Shown here piece by piece: positions 34,043 to 43,824 of a stretch of 64,000 nt of DNA. The DNA is from Chryseobacterium sp. HSC-36S06 (lineage in GTDB: Bacteria > Bacteroidota > Bacteroidia > Flavobacteriales > Weeksellaceae). The translations under genes and the position numbers were made by a program. The notes beneath the pieces are model-generated. The model worked only from the letters and a program-made list of their open reading frames with translations, ran no database searches and was not told where the DNA came from. The stretch covers positions 62,001-126,000 of the forward strand of contig NZ_JALJZX010000004.1 of the NCBI RefSeq assembly GCF_024171485.1, given 5' to 3'. The first letter of the stretch is position 1. Each line of letters starts with the position of its first letter.

Positions 34043-36913
34043 CTATTTCACAAGCATTTTTGTAACAGCAACCCCTTTGTCAGATTTCAGCCGAATGAGA
34101 TACATTCCAGTTTTCAAACCATTGATAGAAACAGCTTCATCGCCATTATCCTTTGAAATTTGTACTGTTTTAACCAAAGTTCCGGCTAAGTCGTAAATCG
34201 CAACTGTTCCATTTTTCGCGTTGGTGTATCTCAGGTTTGCGGTTCCGTTCGTCACAGGATTCTGAGTTAAAGTTAAAGAAACTGCGTTCTTAACAGAACC
34301 AACGTTTTCAGTAGATAATGCCGAAGCATTTCCAAAGATTCTGAAACCTCCCGGTTCAATTGTAATCGGAGCCGTGGTGCTGGAAACAGGAACCGAAGTA
34401 TTGTCCATTAAATTCACCCAACTTCCAGTATAAGGAAAATCAGGAACGATATTCTGTGTTGTTAAAGTGAAATTCGCCAGAATCACTACATTTTTGAGGG
34501 CGCTTGCAGCGTTATTGTTCCAGATAAAGATTCGTGGCATCAGGTTTCCGGATTCTACTGTGAAAGTTTTCGTATTGAAAACTTCATTAGCCAGTCTTAA
34601 TTCGAGAAGTTTCGCCCAGGTATCGTAAACCGATTTTCTTGCGGCATCAGTATCATAACCTAATCCAAATGCTGTAGGTTTCGGACTTAATTTACAGTCG
34701 CCCGGAATCGCGTCGCTTTCAGTGTTTACAGTAACACCATCCTCACAGGTATAGATACTTTTATCAAAACCTAATTCAGCGAACTGCCAGATCATTTTCG
34801 GGCCTGGAACTGTTAAAAACACTGCGCCATACGCTTTCTGTCTCTGCAGTGCGTTGTTCAGATCTCTGGTGTCGTAGCCTGCGGTTGATGCCCCGAAATT
34901 GATATTTTTATACATGATTCTTTCCTCATCATGACTTTCACCATAACTCATGGCTCTTCTTTCGGAGAACCCATGAGCTTCGAAATCCACTCTGTTAAAG
35001 TTGCTGCTTGCAGCAAATCCCATCGTGTTCTGGTTATAGGCATTTGTATGTTTATCCCACATCATTACACCTTTTCCTTCACCAACACGGTAATTAGCCC
35101 ACTGTCCTTCTTCAGAATCTGTTCCTAAATGTTCGAAAATGATATATGAAGTCGGATCGTAGCTCCATTGCTTATCTGCGTAACCTCTTAAGGTATTCAC
35201 CCTGTCCTGCTGGTAAGCGTTGGTACATGCATCATCTCCTGCAGTACAGTTTTGCGTAAATCCTTTGGTCAAATCCCAACGGAAACCATCAACTTTATAC
35301 TCCTTAATCCAATGTTCGATGACACGGTCTACATAATATTTTGTTTCAGCTTTTGAATGGTTGAAGTCATTGAATACACTATAGGAATGTCTTGCAACCT
35401 GATTGAAATAAGGATTGTCTGCTGCCGGCTCACCGAAGCCGTCGCCATCAGGATCAACCATCCACATTCTTTCGATTGGACTTCTTCCGGTGGCATGATT
35501 CAGCGCGATATCAAGAATAATTGCGATACCGTTCTGGTGGCATAAATCGATAAATTCCTTAAATTTTTCAGGCGTGCCGTAAGCTTTATCCAAAGCATAA
35601 TGGAAACCTGTATTATAACCCCAGGAATTATTTCCGTCGAATTCCATTACTGGCATTAATTCAATTGCATTGATTTTCAATGACTTTAAATATGGAATTT
35701 TATCAATCAAAGATTGCCAGGTTTTCTGAGTGGTGAAATCTCTTACAAGAAGTTCATATACGATTAGATTCTCCTTAGCAGGTTTATTGAAATTGGTTAC
35801 CACCCACGGATAAGCAGGTTTTGCAGTCTGTATTACTGACACCTCAAAACTCTGTCCTGCCGGATAAGCTGGAAGATTCGGATAAACCATCGCGTTCTGA
35901 TTGATATACGGATCATCGTAAGGCGAAAGAACTAAAGGTGAATATGGATCTGCAACCTTAATTCCGTCGGCAGTTCTGTACTGGAAGGTATAGATTTGCT
36001 GCGGGGTAAGTCCGGTGATTTCTGTCCAGTAAAGATTGGGGTTCGTAGTATCTCTTTTCATGAGATAATTTGCACTTACAGTCCAGTTATTAAAACTGCC
36101 GATTACGTGCACATATGCTTTGCCTGGTGCATAAAGTGCAAGTCCAACCTTGGTAGGATCTGTAGGATCATAGCTGATTCCCTGTTTCATATAAGCCGGA
36201 ATTGGTGCACTTGTAACCGGCAAAGCTAAAGAAACGGTAAAAGTTTTTACGACCGGTTCTCCTCCCGCAGGATCGCTTGCGCTCACCTCTATTGTTGCAT
36301 CCTGAGTAACGGTGTAAGGAAAATTCAGAGTGACAGAAGCGGAAGAACTGTTGTAAACGACATTCCCATTGGCTTTAATCTGATAGTTCGCTGCCAGCGA
36401 AGAATTACCGGTAATGTTAATTACTGTTCCGGAATTTACCACATTGGTACTTCCGGGAAGCGGGTTGGTCAAATTAAACTGAAACTTGCCAACATTCAGC
36501 AGGATATCCTGAGACTGCGCTGAACCATCAACCGTTTTTACCAGAAACCCAATTTTAGAAAGCGGGTTGGCTCGGTTTCCATAAAAGGATTTCACGGTAT
36601 TCATCGTGAAGGTGTACGTTCCTGTTGTTCCTGAACTGGAAACGTAAGCCAGTTTGTTGGCCGGATTAGAGGCTGTCCACGATCCATTGGTCGGCGCATC
36701 TGCCTGTACATTATTCGAATCGAATGACCAGGCCCAAAGGTAAAGTGCATGCGAAGTTCCTACTCCGAAATTGGTTTCATTTACCGTAAACGTAACGGTA
36801 ATCGCTTCTGTTTCATCAAAAGTGGCCGGATTTAGCGAATAGGAAATAACCTGCTGTGCTACAGCAAAATACGGCAAAAGTATGGCTAAAATTAGCGTGT
36901 AAAAATATTTCAT
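34043..36913 (-). CDS. Secreted GH13 alpha-amylase-family enzyme with T9SS sorting domain
   Basis: A 956-residue glycosidase. It has a signal peptide (about 19 residues), beta-sandwich modules to about residue 350 including a CBM48-like GSFNNWTVSANY, then the GH13 barrel. The conserved regions are DIALNHATG (~470), DGFRWDLTKGF with the nucleophile Asp (~545), FEHLG with the acid Glu (~595) and SHDEER (~660). The last ~80 residues are a type A sorting domain (LTQNPVTNGTANLRY ... GMYLIRLKSDKG), so it is exported through the type IX system and anchored or released outside. Substrate is probably starch, glycogen or maltodextrins. No sus genes are adjacent. Confidence 0.93.
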   Translation of the reverse strand: MKYFYTLILAILLPYFAVAQQVISYSLNPATFDETEAITVTFTVNETNFGVGTSHALYLWAWSFDSNNVQADAPTNGSWTASNPANKLAYVSSSGTTGTYTFTMNTVKSFYGNRANPLSKIGFLVKTVDGSAQSQDILLNVGKFQFNLTNPLPGSTNVVNSGTVINITGNSSLAANYQIKANGNVVYNSSSASVTLNFPYTVTQDATIEVSASDPAGGEPVVKTFTVSLALPVTSAPIPAYMKQGISYDPTDPTKVGLALYAPGKAYVHVIGSFNNWTVSANYLMKRDTTNPNLYWTEITGLTPQQIYTFQYRTADGIKVADPYSPLVLSPYDDPYINQNAMVYPNLPAYPAGQSFEVSVIQTAKPAYPWVVTNFNKPAKENLIVYELLVRDFTTQKTWQSLIDKIPYLKSLKINAIELMPVMEFDGNNSWGYNTGFHYALDKAYGTPEKFKEFIDLCHQNGIAIILDIALNHATGRSPIERMWMVDPDGDGFGEPAADNPYFNQVARHSYSVFNDFNHSKAETKYYVDRVIEHWIKEYKVDGFRWDLTKGFTQNCTAGDDACTNAYQQDRVNTLRGYADKQWSYDPTSYIIFEHLGTDSEEGQWANYRVGEGKGVMMWDKHTNAYNQNTMGFAASSNFNRVDFEAHGFSERRAMSYGESHDEERIMYKNINFGASTAGYDTRDLNNALQRQKAYGAVFLTVPGPKMIWQFAELGFDKSIYTCEDGVTVNTESDAIPGDCKLSPKPTAFGLGYDTDAARKSVYDTWAKLLELRLANEVFNTKTFTVESGNLMPRIFIWNNNAASALKNVVILANFTLTTQNIVPDFPYTGSWVNLMDNTSVPVSSTTAPITIEPGGFRIFGNASALSTENVGSVKNAVSLTLTQNPVTNGTANLRYTNAKNGTVAIYDLAGTLVKTVQISKDNGDEAVSINGLKTGMYLIRLKSDKGVAVTKMLVK

Positions 36914-37036
36914 TGAATAAAATTTAAGGATGTAAAAGTAATGAAAGTTAACACAAAAACAGCATTTAAAACTTAAAATTCCAAAGCTCTTTAATACTGC
37001 TTATCATCATGTAAATAAGCACTTACGCTCCACCGT

Positions 37037-37765
37037 TTACCGGCTGTTGTTCATATTTCGGTAATCGATCAGGTTTTTAGTTTCAGAAATTTTCGCAGGA
37101 TTCTCTAGCAAAAAATTTTTCCCTGCCAAGAGTTCGGTAAGCAAAGTGCGCATCTGCTCTGCGGCCACTTCGGGAAGATGAGATTTTTTAGCGGCTTCAA
37201 TAACCTGCTGCTTGCCGTTTTGCTGCACTTTCGCCAGATCGTCTTTGCTGAAAAGATTAAAAAACTGTTCCTCGATATTGTAATATTTGTAATCGGTTTC
37301 GGTGGAAAGAATTTCGGGTGCAGGAAAATTCAGAAGTTTGACTTTCCGGTTCTGTTCATCAACTTCCCATTTAAATTTTTCGAAATCGTAACCCACCAAA
37401 ACTTTCGCCTGAACGATCACCAACGCCTTCTTTTTGGAAGGAATGAAGTTGAAAAGCTTCGTGGTTTCCTCATAATTGTAAATCTCATTGAAATGGCCTT
37501 CCGCGGAAACCACTTTGAAAACCTTGCGCATACTTTCGGCGATCGTATGGGAACTTTCGGTGATTACAGCAGGTTCTGAAACCAACTTTTTCGATGCTAA
37601 AAAAGCGATGACTCCGCCTAAAATCAGTCCCAACAGAAGCATCAGAAGAATCATGATTGAGTTTACCGATTCCGACTGGGTCAGCTGATAGAGGAAAAAT
37701 CCTAAGAAAATAAGCATTAGAATTCCTACGGACCAAAGTATGATTTTGAATTTGTTTGAAGCCAT
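37037..37765 (-). CDS. DUF4230 domain membrane protein
   Basis: A 242-residue protein with two membrane segments at the N-terminus (residues 8-28 and 37-60), then a soluble DUF4230 domain: LVIVQAKVLVGYDFEKFKWEVDEQNRKVKLLNFPAPEIL near 115. The family is widespread and uncharacterised. It has a weak promoter box (TACCTTTA) just upstream and is 80 nt after the nuclease-fold gene, so it could be an operon tail or separate. Confidence 0.85.
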   Translation of the reverse strand: MASNKFKIILWSVGILMLIFLGFFLYQLTQSESVNSIMILLMLLLGLILGGVIAFLASKKLVSEPAVITESSHTIAESMRKVFKVVSAEGHFNEIYNYEETTKLFNFIPSKKKALVIVQAKVLVGYDFEKFKWEVDEQNRKVKLLNFPAPEILSTETDYKYYNIEEQFFNLFSKDDLAKVQQNGKQQVIEAAKKSHLPEVAAEQMRTLLTELLAGKNFLLENPAKISETKNLIDYRNMNNSR

Positions 37766-37846
37766 CTTGCGAGTTTAAAGTAAAGGTAAGGATTTAGAAA
37801 CCTTTCTTAAACATCAAAAAAAATGCTACAATTCAGTGCGGGAAGT

Positions 37847-38386
37847 TTATTTTTTCTGGAAAATTTTTGGCGGAAGTATGAGTTCTTCGAATTTGCCTTT
37901 GGCTTCAAGCTTTTTCAGATAGAAATTTCTCGCCATTATTTTCAGCATTAAATCTTTATCCACTAAATTCCAGAAGGTCAGTTCATGAACTTTTTTAGGT
38001 TTCCGGATTTCATAGAAAACAGTCTCCCAAGTATCTGGATTATGATCAAATTCAATAATACCGCAATGTTCAGGGATTTTTTCCGCTTCAATCATTCCCA
38101 TTGGCAATAGAAAACTGAACTGGTTACAGATATAATCGCCACAGGAAATTTTGTCGTGCTTCAGGAATTTTTCTTTCGTTTTTGAATTCTGGTAATTTTT
38201 CTTGAAATCATTTCTAAAATCTGCCTTCGAAAATTTAATTTCAAACTCATGACTGAAACCTTCTTCATTCACTATCAACATATCCGCCTCCCAATCAGAA
38301 TGAAAATGATTGGTCAGCACCAAATCCTTCTCAAAATCATAAAACTTCGAGATAAAATTATAGGTAAGCTCTTCTACTTTAAGCAT
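37847..38386 (-). CDS. PD-(D/E)XK nuclease-fold protein, MmcB-like
   Basis: A 179-residue protein with a plausible PD-(D/E)XK core: EAD (Asp35) after HSDWEADMLIV, then EFEIKFSKADFRND, giving Asp35, Glu49 and Lys51. The phrase EIKxSxADFxxD is close to the MmcB DNA-repair family (EVKVSRADFLxD). The second half (KHDKISCGDYICNQFSFLLP) also fits that family's C-terminal part. DNA or RNA cleavage is inferred from fold only. It starts 13 nt after the acyl-transferase-like gene, as fourth gene of the queD-lpxH operon. The C-terminus is basic. Confidence 0.65.
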   Translation of the reverse strand: MLKVEELTYNFISKFYDFEKDLVLTNHFHSDWEADMLIVNEEGFSHEFEIKFSKADFRNDFKKNYQNSKTKEKFLKHDKISCGDYICNQFSFLLPMGMIEAEKIPEHCGIIEFDHNPDTWETVFYEIRKPKKVHELTFWNLVDKDLMLKIMARNFYLKKLEAKGKFEELILPPKIFQKK

Positions 38387-38399
38387 TTAAATAAAAAAA

Positions 38400-39386
38400 T
38401 TAAGAAACCAAAAGACTGCAGCCGCGGATATCGGAATGGTCAATCCGGCCCAAAACCTGAAATTTTCCGTTTTCAACCTTACCCAAATCCTGGGTTGCAA
38501 TAAAGCTGCAGGAATGAATGTTTGCCAGGTCAATGATATTAATTGCGCCCGTTCTTCCTTCTTCAACGTAAGAAAATGGATCTTCGGTATTCCGGATGAG
38601 AATCCGCATCCAGTTTGGGCTTTCGTAAATATTTTCTCCTAAAGAATAAGCCTGCGACAAAAGTTCTGTCATGGAATATTCTGAATAAATTTTTTCCGTT
38701 CCGAAACCTTTCTGCAAAATCCGGAGCAGTTCGTCTTTGGTCATTTCCTCTTTACGGCCTTTCATTCCGCCCGTTTCAATAATGGTTAAATTCTCCGTGG
38801 TTATATGTTTAAGCAGTTCCGCATCACAAAAATCCAGATAATCGAGCAGCGCGAAAGAAACTCCGAACAGGATAACTTTCCTGTTTTCTGCTGAAAGTTT
38901 TTCTAAAAGATGAAATAATTCAGCGTGATTATACAGAAAATAGCCGTTGTCGGGTTTTCCGGATTTCTTCATCAGGAAATCAACCATATAAATTAACGAC
39001 GAGTGCGGATTTTCCGAATAATTGGGCAGCAGACCAAGGAAAACATATTCTTCCGGTTTGCCGATATACTGTACAAAACTCTCGTAAATGCTTTGTTGGT
39101 ACAATCCAAAATCTGCGATATAATGTTTGGAACGCGTCATTTGAGTCGTCCCGGAACTTTGAAAATAATTTTCTGCGGATGAATTCTTGTCTAAAACCAA
39201 ATGATTTTTAAACATCTCAATCGGCAGAAAAGGAATTTCTTCCACGGAGCTAATTTCTCTGGGATTGATGCTTAAATAATCGACAAATTTCCGGTAAACC
39301 TCCACGTTTTCATATTGATAACGGAACGTTTCCAGACATTTTTGCTGGAATTCGGTTTCGGTTTGTATGTTGAAGATGGACGACAT
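38400..39386 (-). CDS. LuxE/PaaK-type acyl-activating protein
   Basis: A 328-residue protein of the adenylate-forming LuxE (acyl-protein synthetase) subgroup. The nucleotide motif reads YFQSSGTTQMTRSKH near residue 85, followed by ETGGMKGRKEEM and YSEYSMTELLSQAYS, the equivalent of the YGxTE motif. The C-terminal lid is short (GRIDHSDIRG). LuxE activates fatty acids as acyl-AMP and transfers them to a Cys. No luxC, luxD or luciferase genes are present, so the role is not bioluminescence. It starts 4 nt after lpxH. Confidence 0.85.
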   Translation of the reverse strand: MSSIFNIQTETEFQQKCLETFRYQYENVEVYRKFVDYLSINPREISSVEEIPFLPIEMFKNHLVLDKNSSAENYFQSSGTTQMTRSKHYIADFGLYQQSIYESFVQYIGKPEEYVFLGLLPNYSENPHSSLIYMVDFLMKKSGKPDNGYFLYNHAELFHLLEKLSAENRKVILFGVSFALLDYLDFCDAELLKHITTENLTIIETGGMKGRKEEMTKDELLRILQKGFGTEKIYSEYSMTELLSQAYSLGENIYESPNWMRILIRNTEDPFSYVEEGRTGAINIIDLANIHSCSFIATQDLGKVENGKFQVLGRIDHSDIRGCSLLVS

Positions 39387-39390
39387 TGAT

Positions 39391-40167
39391 TTAAACTTTT
39401 GCGATACTTTCAAAGGATTTCAGTTCAAAATCCTCCTGAAATTCACCATAAGTAAAATAAGAAATCCAGTCGCCAAGATTGATATACTTAGCTTTTCCGT
39501 TTTCTAAATCCAGAACCATAGGAAGATGACGGTGGCCGTAAACAAAATAATCAATTTGCTCAGTTTTAAGTTTTTCCTTGGAATAAATGATCAGAAATTC
39601 CTTGTCTTCCCCTAAAAAAGCCTTGTCTTCCTCACCGGAAATCATCTTGTTCTGTGTAGAAAAATAAATCGCAACTTTCATCGCAATATCAGGATGAAGC
39701 CACCGGAATGCCCATTGTGCCAAAGGATTGGTGAAAAGTTTCTTCATCCTTTTATAACCTTTATCTCCCGGTCCTAAACCGTCGCCGTGCGCCAGAAGGA
39801 AATTCTTACCGTTGATTTCGAAATACTGTTTGTCAAAAAAAACGGTGCAGCCGATTTCTTCCTCGAAATAATTTTTCATCCACAGATCGTGGTTTCCCAC
39901 AAACATGAAAAGCTCAATTCCTGAATCTTTCAGCTCGGCCAATTTCCCTAAAACCCGCACATATCCTTTCGGAATCACGTGGTGCCACTCATGCCAGAAA
40001 TCGAAAAGATCGCCCATGAGAAACAAAACCTGCGCATCCGCTTTAATTTCATCGAGCCAGCGGATGAATTTTTCCTCCCTAACCTTGCTTTCTTTTGGGT
40101 TTGGTGCGCCAAAATGCTGGTCGGAAGCGAAATATACTTTTTTATTGGGTTCTAAATTGATCTTCAT
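39391..40167 (-). CDS. lpxH: UDP-2,3-diacylglucosamine diphosphatase (LpxH-like)
   Basis: A 258-residue calcineurin-type metallophosphoesterase with SDQHFG, GDLFDFWHEW, VGNHDLWM, LAHGDGLG and YGHRH metal-binding motifs. In lipid A synthesis LpxH hydrolyses UDP-2,3-diacylglucosamine to lipid X; the DLFDFW motif and ~250-residue length suit LpxH. Flavobacteria also contain paralogues (LpxH2-like), so the exact role is likely but not certain. It sits between queD (28 nt) and the LuxE-like gene (4 nt). Confidence 0.88.
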   Translation of the reverse strand: MKINLEPNKKVYFASDQHFGAPNPKESKVREEKFIRWLDEIKADAQVLFLMGDLFDFWHEWHHVIPKGYVRVLGKLAELKDSGIELFMFVGNHDLWMKNYFEEEIGCTVFFDKQYFEINGKNFLLAHGDGLGPGDKGYKRMKKLFTNPLAQWAFRWLHPDIAMKVAIYFSTQNKMISGEEDKAFLGEDKEFLIIYSKEKLKTEQIDYFVYGHRHLPMVLDLENGKAKYINLGDWISYFTYGEFQEDFELKSFESIAKV

Positions 40168-40195
40168 GTCTTTCGGTACACTTTATTTTAAACTT

Positions 40196-40639
40196 CTAAT
40201 TATCTTCTGCAAACCATTCTCCGTAAGAATTCTCAGTTTCGTGAAGTTTCAAATAAGCCAAAGTGACGTCTCCTGAAAGTTTTGATTTAATCTTTTCGGC
40301 GATATCATAAAGCATATTTTCGCAGGTCGGCTGGTAACTGCAGAAAATTACTTTATGACCTTTGTGCTCCAGATCTTGACCCAGATCTTTATGCGGGGAA
40401 GCACCATTCACCAAAACGGCGTGGTCCCAGAGATCGATGATTTCTGATTTTACGATTTTCTTGATGTCGCCAAAATCCACGACCATTCCGTTTTTGGGAT
40501 TATCCAGATCGTTGATAGGATTTCCTTTAACCGTAACAAAAAGTTTATAGGAATGCCCGTGCATATTTTTGCATTTCCCATCGTAATTGTAAAGAACATG
40601 CGCCGTCTCGAAGGTGAAAATTTTGGTAATTCTAATCAT
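40196..40639 (-). CDS. queD: 6-carboxytetrahydropterin synthase (QueD type)
   Basis: A 147-residue enzyme. It converts dihydroneopterin triphosphate to 6-carboxytetrahydropterin for queuosine and other deazapurines. Zinc ligands are in FETAHVLY and NMHGHSYKL, the catalytic Cys is in DGKCKNMHGH, and WDHAVLV and the C-terminal HETENSYGEW complete the site. The start at 40639 matches the family; the longer frame to 40777 is not protein-like. First gene of a four-gene operon, with a -7 box 4 nt before its ATG. Confidence 0.94.
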   Translation of the reverse strand: MIRITKIFTFETAHVLYNYDGKCKNMHGHSYKLFVTVKGNPINDLDNPKNGMVVDFGDIKKIVKSEIIDLWDHAVLVNGASPHKDLGQDLEHKGHKVIFCSYQPTCENMLYDIAEKIKSKLSGDVTLAYLKLHETENSYGEWFAEDN

Positions 40640-40643
40640 TCTG

Positions 40644-40651
40644 CAAAGATA
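40644..40651 (-). promoter_or_regulatory. -7 box of queD operon (predicted leaderless)
   Basis: Minus-strand TATCTTTG, an exact TAnnTTTG match ending 4 nt before the ATG. Confidence 0.45.
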
Positions 40652-40732
40652 AGATTTTGAGGTGATAATGTATTGATTTGGAAATTTGATGATTTGATGA
40701 TTTAAAAATGTTGAAAATTTATAAATACTTGA

Positions 40733-40768
40733 ATAAAAAAAATCCTCCCGCAAAAATGCGCAAGGATT
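40733..40768 (-). terminator. Terminator of aceBA
   Basis: Stem AATCCT...GCA / TGC...AGGATT (40741-40752 with 40757-40768; 10 of 12 pairs) and an A-run at the left that becomes a U-tract on the minus strand. Confidence 0.7.
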
Positions 40769-40804
40769 CATTAACAATTATAAAAATAAAACTATACTGT
40801 TTCG

Positions 40805-42091
40805 TTAGTGAAACTGAGCAGATTCGGTAGAATCTTTCATCGCAACAACGGAAGAGTTTCCTGCTGTAATTACGGTCTGTAACGCATCAAAATATCCCGT
40901 TCCTACAAAACTCTGGTGTTTCACCGCGCGGAAACCTTCTTTCTGCAAAGCAAATTCTCTTTCCTGAAGTTCGCTGTAACCGGCCATTCCGCGTTTTTTG
41001 TAGGCCAAAGCCAATTCGAACATCGAAGTATTTAAAGCATGGAATCCTGCCAAAGTGATAAACTGGAATTTGTAACCCATTTTTGCGAGTTCTTCCCTGA
41101 AAGTTTCCATTTCCGGAACGGAAAGTTTCGCTGCCCAGTTGAAAGAAGGAGAACAGTTATACGCAAGCATTTTTCCCGGGAATTTCGCGTGGATGCCTTC
41201 AGCAAATCTTCTTGCGTAATCCAAATCCGGATTTGATGTTTCCATCCAGATCAAATCGGCGTAAGGTGCGTAAGAAAGACCTCTATCGATGCCCTGCTCT
41301 ACTCCATTATTCACTTCAAAAAAACCTTCTGTCGTTCTTTTTCCCGTAACAAATTTCTGATCGCGCTCGTCGATATCCGAAGTCAGCAAATCTGCCGCAT
41401 CAGCATCGGTTCTGGCAACCACAATTGTCGGAACTCCGCAAACATCGGCTGCAAGGCGCGCTGCAACAAGTTTGTTAACCGCTTCCTGCGTTGGTACAAG
41501 AACTTTTCCACCTAAATGTCCGCACTTTTTAGCTGATGATAACTGATCTTCGAAATGAACTCCTGCAGCACCCGCTTCAATCATCTGCTTCATCAGTTCA
41601 TAAGCATTTAGATTCCCCCCAAACCCCGCTTCAGCATCAGCAACAATCGGGACGAGATATTCTTTTCGGTCGGCTTCTGCCACGCCATTTACCGACTGAA
41701 TCTGATCGGCTCTCAGCAAGGCATTATTAATTCTTTTCACCACACTTGGGACAGAATTCGCGGGATAAAGACTCTGATCCGGGTACATTTCGCCGGAAAG
41801 ATTCGCATCTGCCGCAACCTGCCAACCGGAAAGATAAATTGCCTCCAGACCTGCATCTACCTCCTGCACTGCCTGGTTTCCGGTAAGCGCGCCTAATCCT
41901 GCCACAAAATCCTGATTATTGAGTTTCTCCCACAATTTTTCGGACATGAGTTTGGCGATGGTGTAATCGAGTTGGTAAGAACCTCTCAATTTTAATACTT
42001 CTTCTGCGGAATACGGTCTTTCAACGCCGATCCATCTTGGGTTTTCGAGCCAGTCCTGCTCAAGCTGGCGGATTTGTTCCTGGTTTTTCAT
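40805..42091 (-). CDS. aceA: Isocitrate lyase
   Basis: A 428-residue glyoxylate-shunt enzyme that splits isocitrate to succinate and glyoxylate. The active-site loop [16 protein letters not shown] near residue 190 carries the catalytic Cys. [21 protein letters not shown] near residue 92 and [13 protein letters not shown] near 313 are also typical. Length is normal for the bacterial short form. It follows aceB by 31 nt and ends at a terminator, so aceB-aceA form one operon that lets the cell grow on acetate or fatty acids. Confidence 0.97.
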   Translation of the reverse strand: MKNQEQIRQLEQDWLENPRWIGVERPYSAEEVLKLRGSYQLDYTIAKLMSEKLWEKLNNQDFVAGLGALTGNQAVQEVDAGLEAIYLSGWQVAADANLSGEMYPDQSLYPANSVPSVVKRINNALLRADQIQSVNGVAEADRKEYLVPIVADAEAGFGGNLNAYELMKQMIEAGAAGVHFEDQLSSAKKCGHLGGKVLVPTQEAVNKLVAARLAADVCGVPTIVVARTDADAADLLTSDIDERDQKFVTGKRTTEGFFEVNNGVEQGIDRGLSYAPYADLIWMETSNPDLDYARRFAEGIHAKFPGKMLAYNCSPSFNWAAKLSVPEMETFREELAKMGYKFQFITLAGFHALNTSMFELALAYKKRGMAGYSELQEREFALQKEGFRAVKHQSFVGTGYFDALQTVITAGNSSVVAMKDSTESAQFH

Positions 42092-42122
42092 AATATTTTG
42101 GATTTGATTTTTTATTGAAATT

Positions 42123-43700
42123 TTAAATGAATTGATAGGCTTTCAAAGTCAGAAATTCCTCGAAATGGTCATTCAGAACGAGATCATCGAAAATTTCTGT
42201 GGCTAACTCGAATTTTCCGTTATTAAAACGTTCCGCACCCAGATAGTTTTTGATTTTCTGAAGTTCTTCTTCCTGCCATTCTAAAACCATTGCAGGCAAT
42301 AAGGTTCTACCGTCATCCAGTTTCGCTTCATTTTTAAGCCACTGCCAAACCTGGGTTCTGGAAATTTCTGCGGTTGCAGCGTCTTCCATTAAATTATAAA
42401 GCGCGGCGGCTCCAATGCCCATCAGCCAGGATTCGATGTAGAGAATTCCGACATTGATGTTTTTTCTTACGCCTTTTTCAGTGATTGTCCCTTTTGGAAT
42501 TTCGAGTAAATCGCTTTCTGAAATCTGGTATTCTTCGAATTTGTTTTGAATCTGGTTTTTTTCGGGCATCAGATTATCGAAAATTTTCTTCGCAACAGGA
42601 ACCAATCCAGGGTGCGCTACCCAGGTTCCGTCGTGTCCGTTTTTCACCTCCCTTTCTTTGTCTGCACGCACTTTTGCATAGGCAATTTCATTTTCCTCTT
42701 CATTGTTTTTCACTGGGATCTGCGCAGCCATTCCGCCCATTGCATGAACATTTCTTTTATGACAGACCTGAATAACCCGTTTTGAATAGGCACTCATAAA
42801 AGGTGAAGTCATGGTCACCTGGTCCCTGTCCGGAACGAGAAATTCCGGCAGATTCCTGAATTTTTTGATGTAGGAAAAAATATAATCCCATCGCCCGCAA
42901 TTCAGTCCGGAACTGTGTTCTTTCAGTTCATATAAAATTTCATCAAGGTGAAAAGCCGCGGTAATGGTTTCGATAAGAACGGTAGCTTTGATTGTTCCCT
43001 GCGCGATTTTAAGGTAATCCTGAGAGAACTTAAAGACATCATTCCACCAGCGTGCTTCTTTGTAATGTTCGAGTTTCGGAAGATAAAAATAAGGTCCGCT
43101 GCCGTTTTCGATTAGTTTTCTGGCATTTCTGAAAAAGTAAATTCCAAAATCGACTAAAGAACCCGATGCTCTTTCCCCATGAATTTCTATGTTCTTTTCT
43201 TCAAGATGTAATCCTCTCGGACGAACCAGTAAAACAGCTGTTTTATCATTCAACTGATAACTTTTCCCGTTCTCGTTTTCAAAACTGATGGTGCGGCTTA
43301 CAGCCTCAGAAAGATTTTTTTGTCCTTCCATGCAGTTTTCCCAGGTCGGTGAATTGCTGTCTTCAAAATCGGCCATAAATGTTGAAGCACCTGAATTTAG
43401 GGCATTGATGATCATTTTACGTTCCACCGGCCCGGTAATTTCTACTCTTCTGTCGAGTAAATCTTCAGGAAGCGCGCTGCAGATCCAATCAGTTTCTCTG
43501 ATTTCTTTGGTTTCGGGTAAAAAAACGGGAAGATGGTGATGATCAAATTCAACCTGTTTCATCTTTCTGGCAACAAGCAATTTATTTCTTTCCGCATTAA
43601 ATCTTACGTGAAGCTCGATAAGAAAATCGATCAAATCGGAAGTAAAAATATCTCTATGAGGTCTGTCTGCCAGAATTTTAAATTGTGTTGCCGTCTCCAT
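42123..43700 (-). CDS. aceB: Malate synthase A
   Basis: A 525-residue enzyme that condenses glyoxylate with acetyl-CoA to malate. Typical AceB features are [21 protein letters not shown] near residue 105, [11 protein letters not shown] (catalytic Arg), [33 protein letters not shown] and [13 protein letters not shown] (~370). It is the A isoform (about 530 residues, not the 720-residue G form). First gene of the aceB-aceA operon, divergent from a RamB-like regulator. Confidence 0.97.
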   Translation of the reverse strand: METATQFKILADRPHRDIFTSDLIDFLIELHVRFNAERNKLLVARKMKQVEFDHHHLPVFLPETKEIRETDWICSALPEDLLDRRVEITGPVERKMIINALNSGASTFMADFEDSNSPTWENCMEGQKNLSEAVSRTISFENENGKSYQLNDKTAVLLVRPRGLHLEEKNIEIHGERASGSLVDFGIYFFRNARKLIENGSGPYFYLPKLEHYKEARWWNDVFKFSQDYLKIAQGTIKATVLIETITAAFHLDEILYELKEHSSGLNCGRWDYIFSYIKKFRNLPEFLVPDRDQVTMTSPFMSAYSKRVIQVCHKRNVHAMGGMAAQIPVKNNEEENEIAYAKVRADKEREVKNGHDGTWVAHPGLVPVAKKIFDNLMPEKNQIQNKFEEYQISESDLLEIPKGTITEKGVRKNINVGILYIESWLMGIGAAALYNLMEDAATAEISRTQVWQWLKNEAKLDDGRTLLPAMVLEWQEEELQKIKNYLGAERFNNGKFELATEIFDDLVLNDHFEEFLTLKAYQFI

Positions 43701-43730
43701 AATAATTTAATATTTGTGATTATGATACAG

Positions 43731-43738
43731 CAAAACTA
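43731..43738 (-). promoter_or_regulatory. -7 box of aceBA
   Basis: Minus-strand TAGTTTTG, an exact TAnnTTTG match 31 nt upstream of the aceB ATG. The place of the -33 TTG is taken by the GCGAAC/GTTCGC palindrome. Confidence 0.6.
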
Positions 43739-43757
43739 TATAAAATTTTTCACTTAC

Positions 43758-43771
43758 AGCGAACGTTCGCT
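43758..43771. promoter_or_regulatory. Palindromic operator candidate of aceBA
   Basis: AGCGAACGTTCGCT is a perfect 14-bp palindrome centred near -39 relative to the predicted aceBA start, a typical position for an activator that contacts polymerase. A related half-site lies at 43794. The divergent RamB-like protein is the obvious candidate to bind it. Confidence 0.6.
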
Positions 43772-43793
43772 AAATTTTTAAACTAATAATTAT

Positions 43794-43807
43794 GCGAACA
43801 GCAGTTC
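43794..43807. promoter_or_regulatory. Second GCGAAC operator candidate, regulator promoter
   Basis: GCGAAC followed by AGCA and GTTC gives a spaced dyad (GAAC-N4-GTTC) that repeats the half-site of the 43758 palindrome and lies at the -33 position of the regulator's own promoter. It suggests autoregulation. Confidence 0.45.
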
Positions 43808-43816
43808 TTTTTTAAT

Positions 43817-43824
43817 TAACTTTG
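43817..43824 (+). promoter_or_regulatory. -7 box of the RamB-like regulator gene
   Basis: TAACTTTG, an exact TAnnTTTG match 54 nt before the ATG. Confidence 0.5.

Noticed and set aside
40196-40651. queD as part of a phage-type or defence deazapurine DNA modification system (with the nuclease-like protein three genes downstream).
   Set aside because: No queC, queE, dpd or tgtA-like DNA-modifying genes are in the window; the common queuosine role is sufficient.
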